This document shows positions 1 to 5,595 of a DNA stretch of 8,449 nt, one piece after another. The notes beneath the pieces are model-generated. The model did not search any database, was not told where the DNA came from, and saw only the letters and a program-made list of their open reading frames with translations. The stretch lies in NCBI GenBank assembly GCA_030619415.1, contig JAUXBM010000064.1, forward strand, positions 1 through 8,449. The letters run 5' to 3'. The DNA comes from Chlorobiota bacterium. GTDB taxonomy: Bacteria; Bacteroidota; Bacteroidia; Bacteroidales; F082. The position numbers and the translations under genes are program-made. The stretch's first letter is position 1, and each line of letters opens with the position of its first letter.

Positions 1-356
1 ATCATTTAAACGGATGGAAAGTATCGCGTCAGGAATATTTTGAAAATGTGGAAAAATGTGCAAAGTACGTTGATTCTCATCTATTCAGGCCACCTTACGG
101 GAAAATAAACTTGCTGCATATCCCCTATTTAAAAATTACTTACCGCATTGTGATGTGGTCGGTGCTTCCCCATGATTACAACAAGAAAGTTACACCGCAA
201 AAATGTTTACAAAACGCTGTAAAACACACCGGCCCGGGTGCAATCGTTGTTTTTCACGACAGTGAAAAGGCTTCAGAAAATTTGCTTTATACGCTGCCTC
301 GTTACCTGGAGCATTTTTCAAAAGCCGGCTATCAGTTTCCACTCCTTCCCCTGTAA
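1..356 (+). CDS. Polysaccharide deacetylase family protein (NodB homology domain), C-terminal part
   Basis: The reading frame is open from position 3 and has no start in the window, so the 5' part of the gene lies to the left; about 117 C-terminal residues remain. The fragment begins HLNGWK, the stretch that follows the metal-binding His motif of NodB domains. It then shows RPPYG (the catalytic-base motif 3), a MWSVLPHDYN segment matching the usual W...DYD motif 4, and VVFHDS near the end, which carries the motif 5 histidine. Such enzymes remove N- or O-acetyl groups from peptidoglycan, chitin-like or other envelope glycans, using a divalent metal held by an Asp-His-His triad. The metal-binding Asp and first His would be upstream of the window. 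The substrate cannot be inferred. The next gene starts 38 bp downstream on the same strand and may be co-transcribed. The GTG at 48 is internal and not the real start. Confidence 0.9.
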   Translation, partial: HLNGWKVSRQEYFENVEKCAKYVDSHLFRPPYGKINLLHIPYLKITYRIVMWSVLPHDYNKKVTPQKCLQNAVKHTGPGAIVVFHDSEKASENLLYTLPRYLEHFSKAGYQFPLLPL

Positions 357-394
357 AAGCCTACTGGATTATTTTGCATCTTTGTGTACCAAAA

Positions 395-2194
395 ATGTTA
401 AGTGTGCGTCACTTTTTAAACTTAATCTGTTTAGTAGTTTGCGTTATAAGCCTCATCAGGTGTGCACACCCGGTACAGCCAGGTGGGGGGCCAAAAGACG
501 ATGACCCGCCACAGGTACTCCGGTCGGAACCAAAAAACCGCAGTCCTAATTTTGAAGGCAACAAATTCTCCGTCACTTTTGATGAATATATTGAGCTCGA
601 CAACATCAGTCAGAAAGTGATGATTTCCCCACCGATGGGAAAACTTCCTGAATTTAAAGTGAAAGGAAAGTCGATACAGGTTAAGTTCAGGGAAGAGTTA
701 AAAGAAAACACCACCTATTCGGTGTATTTTGGTGATGCCATTGTTGACATTACCGAACGCAATCCAATACTCAATTACACCTACATATTTTCTACCGGCG
801 ACAGGGTTGACTCGATGAGCCTGCACGGAAACGTAATTGATGCGTTTAACCTTCAACCGGCTCAGGATGTTTATGCGATGCTGTATAAAGACAATAACGA
901 TACACTTCCTTTGGATTCTTTGTTCTTCAACATTCAGCCATATTATGTAAGTAAAACAGATGTAAATGGTGATTTTCACCTGAACGGACTGGCTGATGAG
1001 CCCTATCTTTTGGTCGCATTAACAGATTTAAACGGGAATTATTTTTATGATCAACCTGGTGAAACCATAGGCTTCAACGATTCCCTGCTCATGCCCCAAT
1101 ACCTTAAACCCATTGATATCGACTCCTTGTTCTCTGATAGTGCATTTATGATTTATGATTCACTTGATTATGATATCCAGGAAAAAATCATCGACTCGTT
1201 GATCTACGATACCATCAAGAAATTTGATGAACAATTCACACAACATGAACTGAAAATTTTTAAAGAAGCCGACAGTACACAAAAATTATTCAAAACAAGT
1301 CTTGTAAGTAAAAACATCATTGAATTTTCATTTGCCTGGCCGGCGGATAGCATCCTGATTAAACCGCTTAATTTTTCAGCCGACACTACCTGGTATATCG
1401 AGGAACTTTCGGCAAAACACGATACTGTTACCTGGTTTTTCAAAAACCTGCCCATTGATACGCTCGAATTGGTAGTGCTCAATAACTCAGATACACTCGA
1501 ACATATTTTTACCCGTCTCGACCCCAAACGAAAATTGCCTGGACAACAATCGCGTAAAGAAAAAAAGGAAGAAGCGAAGAGAAAAGAATACCTGGATTTT
1601 ACGTTTAATCTAAACCGCAATGTTCTCAAACCCGGTCAGATACCAACAATCACTTTCAAACACCCGGTAGATACAATACTTACTGATTCCTTATTGCTGA
1701 TTGCCGGTACAGACTCCATCTGGCAACCAGAATTTAGCTTTGCAGATTCGTTGCATCGAAATGTGCAATTTCCTGTTGAATACGTGGAAGGAACGAAATA
1801 TTCGATCAGACTGGCCGATTCATCTGTAATAGATTGGAATGGCATGCATAACAAGGAAAGCAATGTCAATTTTGCCACAAGATCTTCGAGGGATTATGGC
1901 GTACTTGTCATTTCACTTCACCCTCCACATGAGCAGGATTATGTTCTTCAGTTGATGAGTGACAAGGAAAATATTCTTAAAGAAATGTATTTTCAATCCG
2001 ATACCACCATAACAATCGAAAACCTGGATCCTGCCGCTTATATTTTAAAAGTAATTTTCGACGACAATGGGAACAGGCAGTGGGACAATGGAAACTATGG
2101 GTACAAAATACAGGCTGAGAAAGTTGGTTACTACAACCAGACAATATCTGTAAGGGCAAACTGGGAAATGGTGGAAGATTGGATAATCAAATAA
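395..2194 (+). CDS. Ig-like (Big_5/SbsA-type) domain lipoprotein
   Basis: I choose the ATG at 395 (599 aa). A longer frame from TTG at 374 would put seven extra residues before the signal peptide. Residues 1-22 form a hydrophobic signal sequence ending SLIRC, with Cys23 as the likely lipidated residue; Arg just before the Cys is atypical for a lipobox, so lipidation is probable rather than certain. Residues about 35-135 fit the Big_5 Ig-like fold common in Bacteroidota: GGPKDDDPP, TFDEYIELDN, ISPPM, then TTYSVYFGDAIVD. A beta-rich segment with VNGDFHLNGL and LTDLNGNYFYD follows (about 140-230), resembling carboxypeptidase-regulatory/prealbumin-like repeats. The end repeats this theme with FDDNGNRQWDNGNYG. 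A Lys/Glu-rich linker lies near residues 380-398. It is probably a cell-envelope structural or binding protein; no catalytic motif is visible and its specific role is unknown. It is convergent with the arsR-like gene, with 15 bp between stop codons. Confidence 0.85.
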   Translation: MLSVRHFLNLICLVVCVISLIRCAHPVQPGGGPKDDDPPQVLRSEPKNRSPNFEGNKFSVTFDEYIELDNISQKVMISPPMGKLPEFKVKGKSIQVKFREELKENTTYSVYFGDAIVDITERNPILNYTYIFSTGDRVDSMSLHGNVIDAFNLQPAQDVYAMLYKDNNDTLPLDSLFFNIQPYYVSKTDVNGDFHLNGLADEPYLLVALTDLNGNYFYDQPGETIGFNDSLLMPQYLKPIDIDSLFSDSAFMIYDSLDYDIQEKIIDSLIYDTIKKFDEQFTQHELKIFKEADSTQKLFKTSLVSKNIIEFSFAWPADSILIKPLNFSADTTWYIEELSAKHDTVTWFFKNLPIDTLELVVLNNSDTLEHIFTRLDPKRKLPGQQSRKEKKEEAKRKEYLDFTFNLNRNVLKPGQIPTITFKHPVDTILTDSLLLIAGTDSIWQPEFSFADSLHRNVQFPVEYVEGTKYSIRLADSSVIDWNGMHNKESNVNFATRSSRDYGVLVISLHPPHEQDYVLQLMSDKENILKEMYFQSDTTITIENLDPAAYILKVIFDDNGNRQWDNGNYGYKIQAEKVGYYNQTISVRANWEMVEDWIIK

Positions 2195-2209
2195 TGACGA
2201 GCGATCGTT

Positions 2210-2509
2210 TTAGTTCTCGTTACAACGATTGATACATTCAATGACCTCGGTTAGCTTAACGCTCTTCAGGAAATAATAAATCTTTTTTCCCTCTCTTTTC
2301 GATTCAAGGAGGCCTTTGTTTTTTAGAATATTCAAATGGTGCGAGGCAGTAGCCTGTTCAATATCAAGACTCTTATAAATTTCTGTAACACTCAGGTTAT
2401 TTCCATCGGCAAGCAAATCAATGATGGCAATACGCATTGGGTGCGACATAGCCCTTAATTTACTGGCTGCCAATTCCAGCTTTTGAATATTGATATCGAT
2501 ATTAGACAT
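2210..2509 (-). CDS. ArsR/SmtB-family winged-helix transcriptional regulator
   Basis: This 99-aa protein starts at the ATG at 2509; an upstream in-frame TTG at 2533 would add eight unconserved residues and would overlap the likely promoter. The fold is a compact winged helix: SHPMRIAIIDLL (22-33), the helix-turn-helix TEIYKSLDIEQATASHHLNI (43-62, recognition helix with SHHL), then the wing LLESKREGKKIYYFL (67-81). This is a classic ArsR layout and length. The ELCVC metal site of arsenic and cadmium sensors in the third helix is absent. The only cysteines are Cys92 and Cys96 in the last helix (ECINRCNEN), which could form a metal or redox site. No transporter or metal-resistance gene lies beside it, so its target is unknown and may be itself. 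It is separated from ade upstream by about 270 bp and has its own promoter-like sequence. Confidence 0.9.
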   Translation of the reverse strand: MSNIDINIQKLELAASKLRAMSHPMRIAIIDLLADGNNLSVTEIYKSLDIEQATASHHLNILKNKGLLESKREGKKIYYFLKSVKLTEVIECINRCNEN

Positions 2510-2530
2510 AGACTTACCAGGGTTTGCGGA

Positions 2531-2559
2531 CAAAATTATACATATTCATCCGTTGCAAA
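2531..2559 (-). promoter_or_regulatory. Probable promoter of the arsR-like gene
   Basis: On the minus strand TAATTTTG (2538-2531) is an exact match to the Bacteroidota -7 element TAnnTTTG. A TTTG at 2559-2556, separated by 17 nt, could serve as the -33 element; this spacing is slightly short. Transcription would begin near 2524-2527, giving a leader of about 15 nt before the ATG at 2509. An inverted pair, GTTTGC (2522-2527) and GCAAAC (2555-2560), flanks the -7 box and may be a repressor site. Confidence 0.55.
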
Positions 2560-2564
2560 CAATT

Positions 2565-2580
2565 ATATATGTACATATAT
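2565..2580. promoter_or_regulatory. 16-bp perfect palindrome upstream of the arsR-like gene, candidate operator
   Basis: ATATATGTACATATAT is perfectly self-complementary over 16 bp. It lies just upstream of the candidate -33 element of the arsR-like gene. ArsR-family proteins are dimers that bind AT-rich dyads near their own promoters, so autoregulation is a reasonable inference. An alternating AT sequence can also arise by chance in AT-rich intergenic DNA. Confidence 0.4.
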
Positions 2581-2668
2581 CGCTTTAATACATATTTTAT
2601 ATGGATTCTAAATAAGTGATACCAAATAGTTATCGGAATGCGCCTTTTAAATCAAAATATTTTTTCGC

Positions 2669-2700
2669 TTGGCGATTTGCAAAAATTCTTGCATAGCCAA
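2669..2700. repeat. Interrupted inverted repeat in the ade-arsR gap
   Basis: The arms TTGGC (2669-2673) / GCCAA (2696-2700) and TGCAA (2678-2682) / TTGCA (2689-2693) form two stacked 5-bp stems separated by an asymmetric internal loop, closed by a 6-nt loop. It lies downstream of the ade stop codon. No T-tract follows on either strand, so a classic intrinsic terminator is unlikely; an mRNA 3'-end stem or a decayed repeat fits better. The rest of 2581-2782 shows no convincing gene or RNA. Confidence 0.35.
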
Positions 2701-2782
2701 CGTTATGGTAGAATTTTTCAAAGAAGCTAAGTGGGAAAAGATAAAGATTGAATGGCGCATTTTGGAGATTAATTGGTATGCT

Positions 2783-4423
2783 CTACACAAACAAAGGAAT
2801 GAAGGAAAAGGTTTTACCATCAAATAAACCCTTGTCGCTCAGTTTAAGTTCAGGTATTACGAGCAAGGCCATAAATGAAAGTGTCATGAACGGCGCTATT
2901 AAGGTGGCGCCTATTTTATGGGCCTCCTCATCCAGCTGGTGGTATAATTCAGCTGCCTTGTAGGCATCCCCCGCAGACATTAAACCGGCTACAGGCAATG
3001 GCAGCATTTTGATTGTTCCTGAATGCACGACAGTAACCCCTCCTTTTTGTTCAATAATCGCATTGATGGCAAGTACAATGTCCTCATCTTTAACACCAAC
3101 TGCGACAATGTTATGGCTGTCGTGCGCAACACTCGAAGCGATTGCCCCGGTTTTCAACCCAAAGTTTTTAATAAATGCAACAGCCGGCTCACTTTGCCCA
3201 TACCTGTTCAATACCACTATTTTTAGAACATCATCTGTCACATCACTAACCACATTGCCATCAACGATTGTAGGGGTTACGAGTTCAACACCCGTGATCA
3301 GCTCTCCATCAAATGCGGCAATTACCCTCATTTTACTACCTTCCGGTTTTACCCGGATTTGCTCCAACGCAATCGGGCGAACATTAAAAATATTTGGATG
3401 ATCAACAGGTACTGAGTCAATTAGAGTTTTGCCTTTTTCAGCCACCCTGATGCCGTTAACAAATGTTTGCAGGATATTAAAATGATGAAGATCATCCACC
3501 ACGATCATATCTGCCGGATCGCCGGTTTGGAGGGTTCCCACTTCCAGTTTGTAGTGTTCAACAGGATTTAGTATTACACTCTTTAAAACCCTGATCGGGT
3601 CATATCCTTTTTTAATTGCCCGCTGGATCATTCGATTAATGTGGCCATCCACAAGGTCATCAGGATGCTTATCATCAGAGCAAAAAAGTACTTTATCAGA
3701 ATGATCCTCCAGCAGATCAACCAGCGCGTCAAAATTTTTAGCCGCACTTCCTTCACGGATTTGGATTTTCATTCCGTAGCCGATCTTTTCCAGGGCTTCT
3801 TCCATAGTAAAACACTCATGATCGGTCGTAATTCCGGCTTCGATGTATTTTTTTGCTGCATCACCTTTCACTCCCGGTGCATGTCCATCGGCGGGCTTAT
3901 CATATTTTTTAGCGATCTCAAGTTTTTTAATTTCAAATTCGTCCCTGTTGATCACCCCCGGAAAATTCATCATTTCTGAAAGATACTTCACTTCCTTCAT
4001 GCTCAGCAACTCGTCCAACTCATCCAGACTTATTGCATTACCGGCTGTTTCAAATGGAGTTGCCGGAACACAGGCCGAAGCCCCAAAGAAAAACTTGAAT
4101 GGCACTTTATGTCCATTATCAATCATAAACCTGATCCCATCGATTCCGAGTACATTTGCTATTTCGTGCGGATCGGAAACAGTAGCCACAGTGCCATGGA
4201 CAACAGCCAGCCTTGCAAATTCTGAAGGCACCAGCATGGAGCTTTCGATATGAATATGCGCATCGATTAAACCCGGAAGAATATAGTGATCCTCCGCAAC
4301 AGATTCATCCTTAAAGATAGATTGTATGATGCCATCCACAACGGTGACAGTCCCTTTGAAAATTACTTCAGCCTTTAAATCAACAATATTTCCTGACAGG
4401 GAAAATGAAAGATTTGCGTTCAT
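2783..4423 (-). CDS. ade: Adenine deaminase
   Basis: This 546-aa protein runs from the ATG at 4423 to TAG and matches the usual family length. It converts adenine to hypoxanthine and ammonia in cytoplasmic purine salvage, using a dinuclear metal site in an amidohydrolase barrel. Visible signatures are GLIDAHIHIESSML (51-64; His56 and His58 are metal ligands), HGTVATVSDPHEIANVLG (76-93), ASACVPATPFETAG (115-128), LSEMMNFPGV (148-157, probable bridging or catalytic Glu150), DGHAPGVKG (179-187), GITTDHECFT (197-206, His202) and FCSDDKHPDDL (247-257, catalytic-type Asp250). The C-terminal ADE-specific domain is intact (SSVAHDSHNIVAVG, AGLMSAGDA, LSFMALLVIPELKLSDKGLFDG). No key residue is missing. 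It is most likely a single-gene transcript from the TAATTTTG promoter 20 nt upstream, with no purine genes as neighbours. Other amidohydrolases such as dihydroorotase are excluded by the ADE-specific C-terminal half. Confidence 0.97.
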   Translation of the reverse strand: MNANLSFSLSGNIVDLKAEVIFKGTVTVVDGIIQSIFKDESVAEDHYILPGLIDAHIHIESSMLVPSEFARLAVVHGTVATVSDPHEIANVLGIDGIRFMIDNGHKVPFKFFFGASACVPATPFETAGNAISLDELDELLSMKEVKYLSEMMNFPGVINRDEFEIKKLEIAKKYDKPADGHAPGVKGDAAKKYIEAGITTDHECFTMEEALEKIGYGMKIQIREGSAAKNFDALVDLLEDHSDKVLFCSDDKHPDDLVDGHINRMIQRAIKKGYDPIRVLKSVILNPVEHYKLEVGTLQTGDPADMIVVDDLHHFNILQTFVNGIRVAEKGKTLIDSVPVDHPNIFNVRPIALEQIRVKPEGSKMRVIAAFDGELITGVELVTPTIVDGNVVSDVTDDVLKIVVLNRYGQSEPAVAFIKNFGLKTGAIASSVAHDSHNIVAVGVKDEDIVLAINAIIEQKGGVTVVHSGTIKMLPLPVAGLMSAGDAYKAAELYHQLDEEAHKIGATLIAPFMTLSFMALLVIPELKLSDKGLFDGKTFSFIPLFV

Positions 4424-4443
4424 TGATCAAATATTTAGGGAAG

Positions 4444-4451
4444 CAAAATTA
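4444..4451 (-). promoter_or_regulatory. Probable -7 promoter element of ade
   Basis: TAATTTTG on the minus strand (4451-4444) exactly matches TAnnTTTG. Its last base is 20 nt upstream of the ade ATG, almost the same spacing as at the arsR-like gene. I see no clean TTTG -33 element at the expected distance, so the call rests on the -7 box and its position. Confidence 0.5.
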
Positions 4452-4480
4452 CTGATTATAAATTTGTATAACCCCTGCTT

Positions 4481-4594
4481 TTCGAGATCTGTGATCTCGA
4501 ACTAAAGGGATGGAGATTTGCAATCTTTAAAAAACGCAATTACACTGAATTAAAAATTCAAATCCCCTTACTTCCGGATTTGGAAATCTGGAAG
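4481..4594. repeat. Cluster of three related hairpins, REP-like
   Basis: Three inverted repeats share a GATyTGnnATC-like core. Hairpin 1 (4481-4501) has perfect 9-bp arms TTCGAGATC / GATCTCGAA and a 3-nt loop. Hairpin 2 (4514-4526) has AGATT / AATCT around TGC, with the core GATTTGCAATC at 4515-4525. Hairpin 3 (4571-4594) has 11-nt arms CTTCCGGATTT / AAATCTGGAAG with one G/T mismatch and a 2-nt centre. Such grouped imperfect hairpins resemble REP/BIME-type repeats mobilised by RAYT (IS200-like tyrosine) transposases; no transposase gene is in the window. Hairpin 1 lies just upstream of the ade promoter. No protein-coding gene is supported anywhere in 4424-4803. Confidence 0.5.
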
Positions 4595-4646
4595 AGCGCA
4601 AGAAGCTGCAGCTGTCAAGGAATACTTAACAGTTCAAACTTAGCAA

Positions 4647-4663
4647 TGTGCAAATTTTGCACA
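4647..4663. promoter_or_regulatory. 17-nt palindrome, candidate operator or repeat remnant
   Basis: TGTGCAAATTTTGCACA has 8-bp perfect arms around a single central T. It lies about 90 bp upstream of the higBA operator and about 220 bp upstream of ade in the other direction, so it is far from both start codons. It looks like a dimer binding site, but no regulator is identified and it could belong to the repeat cluster next to it. Confidence 0.35.
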
Positions 4664-4753
4664 ATTCTATTTCTGAAGTTTGCCAGAAAAAGAATTTGGA
4701 AGGGCTGAAGAACAAATTAGAGAAATATCATCCCTTGAGATAAAATATTATTC

Positions 4754-4781
4754 TAAAAGTTACCAAATACGGTAACTTTTA
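4754..4781 (+). promoter_or_regulatory. higBA operator (inverted repeat overlapping the promoter)
   Basis: Perfect 11-bp arms, TAAAAGTTACC (4754-4764) and GGTAACTTTTA (4771-4781), are separated by AAATAC. The repeat sits directly upstream of the -7 box, covering the region where RNA polymerase would contact -10 to -37. A dimeric HTH antitoxin such as HigA, with or without HigB, typically binds such a dyad to repress its own operon. Binding is inferred from position and symmetry. Confidence 0.75.
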
Positions 4782-4783
4782 AT

Positions 4784-4791
4784 TAATTTTG
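4784..4791 (+). promoter_or_regulatory. Probable -7 promoter element of higBA
   Basis: TAATTTTG exactly matches TAnnTTTG and abuts the operator arm. If its final G lies at about -4, transcription starts near 4794-4796, leaving only about 8-10 nt before the HigB ATG at 4804. No Shine-Dalgarno sequence fits in that leader. Confidence 0.6.
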
Positions 4792-4803
4792 CAGGATAAG
4801 AAC

Positions 4804-5115
4804 ATGAGAATAATTAAGGAAAAAACATTAACAGAGTATTGCAAGCTAAGTAAATACCGGCAGGCAGAGGAGCCCATAAAAGCATGGATTTATGAAGTAA
4901 GATACTCAGGTTGGAGCAATGCAAGTGAATTAAAATCAAAATATGGAAATGCCAGTATAATAAGTTCAAAAAGAGTGGTGTTCAATATTAAAGGTAATGA
5001 TTACCGATTGATTGTTGATGTTGAATATAAATTAAAGATTGTTTTTATAGTGTGCTTCGGCACACATGCTGAATACGATAAGATAAATGCTAAAACAGTT
5101 AATTATGAAGACTAA
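4804..5115 (+). CDS. higB: HigB-type toxin (mRNA interferase, RelE superfamily)
   Basis: I choose the ATG at 4804 (103 aa). The frame opens from a TTG at 4789 that lies inside the promoter element, so the longer form is unlikely. The start MRIIKEKTLTEYCK, the central SSKRVVFNIKGNDYRLI (54-70) and the end GTHAEYDKI (86-94) match the compact HigB family found widely in Bacteroidota. Members are ribosome-dependent endoribonucleases that cut translated mRNA and arrest growth when freed from their antitoxin. Basic and aromatic residues in the 54-94 region and His88 are in place, so the toxin looks intact. It has the toxin-first order typical of hig modules, and its last codons overlap the antitoxin ATG by 11 bp, which suggests coupled translation. 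Regulation is probably through the inverted repeat over its promoter. Confidence 0.93.
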   Translation: MRIIKEKTLTEYCKLSKYRQAEEPIKAWIYEVRYSGWSNASELKSKYGNASIISSKRVVFNIKGNDYRLIVDVEYKLKIVFIVCFGTHAEYDKINAKTVNYED

Positions 5116-5569
5116 AATATTAAAGACAGAACGGGAGTACGACGAAGCATGCAAAAGGATTTATGATCTTATTAAAAGTTCCAGGAGTCCTATTGATCCT
5201 AGTAGTCCGGAAGGTGAAGAAATGGAATTGCTCTCTTTGCTTGTTGAAAAATATGAACAGGAACATTACCAAATGGATGCCCCCAACCCAATTGAAGCCA
5301 TTAAGTTTAGAATGGAACAAATGAACCTAAAACAAGTAGATGTTGCATCTTTATTTGGTGGAAAAACCAGGGTATCAGAAGTATTAAATGGCAAAAGGGC
5401 ATTAACTTTAAAAATGATAACCTTACTGAATAGGTATTTAGGCATCCCCTTGGAATCATTGGTTAGCCATGATAAAGAAATTGAGTTAGCACCCGGAAAA
5501 AAAGAAAAGCTTTTGAATATATCGTCTATCAGGGAATACCTAACCAAGACAGGGGCTGCAGTGATCTAA
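5105..5569 (+). CDS. higA: HigA-type antitoxin, XRE-family HTH
   Basis: The ATG at 5105 lies inside the higB end (11-bp overlap, different frame) and gives 154 aa. An earlier ATG at 5087 would add MLKQLI and is less likely. Residues 1-57 form an acidic, helical N-terminal part (EYDEACKRIYDLI, PEGEEMELLSLLVEKYEQEHY) likely to wrap the toxin. Residues 61-120 are the XRE helix-turn-helix: PNPIEAIKFRMEQMNLKQVDVASLFGGKTRVSEVLNGKR, followed by LTLKMITLLNRYLGIPLESL. Here the DNA-binding domain comes after the toxin-facing part, as is usual in this subfamily. A further tail of about 34 residues (VSHDKEIELAPGKK...TGAAVI) extends past the point where I expect many relatives to end. It should neutralise HigB and repress the operon through the dyad at 4754-4781. 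It is convergent with mvaD, 26 bp apart. Confidence 0.93.
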   Translation: MKTKILKTEREYDEACKRIYDLIKSSRSPIDPSSPEGEEMELLSLLVEKYEQEHYQMDAPNPIEAIKFRMEQMNLKQVDVASLFGGKTRVSEVLNGKRALTLKMITLLNRYLGIPLESLVSHDKEIELAPGKKEKLLNISSIREYLTKTGAAVI

Positions 5570-5595
5570 AACATTTGTAGACGCACACCGCATTG

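Noticed and set aside
1204..1629. A 141-codon minus-strand open frame within the lipoprotein gene
   Set aside because: Composition is that of a complementary-strand shadow; the sense-strand gene is clearly coding over this stretch.
2197..2231. Overlapping short inverted repeats (ATCGTT/AACGAT and ACGAG/CTCGT) between the convergent lipoprotein and arsR-like genes, considered as a bidirectional terminator
   Set aside because: The stems are 5-8 pairs with large loops, compete with each other, extend into the arsR coding end, and have no T-tract.
2705..2827. A 40-codon plus-strand frame starting ATG GTA GAA, rich in Lys, Glu and Trp
   Set aside because: It overlaps the 3' end of ade in antisense, has no promoter or ribosome binding signal I can see, and is short enough to occur by chance.
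3009..3401. Long plus-strand open frame opposite ade
   Set aside because: It is an antisense shadow of the well-conserved adenine deaminase gene and resembles no protein family.
4604..4613. 10-bp palindrome AGCTGCAGCT in the gap
   Set aside because: Short palindromes of this size are expected by chance and no promoter or partner site is nearby.
4630..4743. An open plus-strand stretch of 37 codons upstream of higBA (with a GTG at 4648), coding-like at its end
   Set aside because: A stretch this long free of stops is common by chance, its only early start is a GTG inside the palindrome, and I recognise no family; it may be a gene remnant but nothing supports that.
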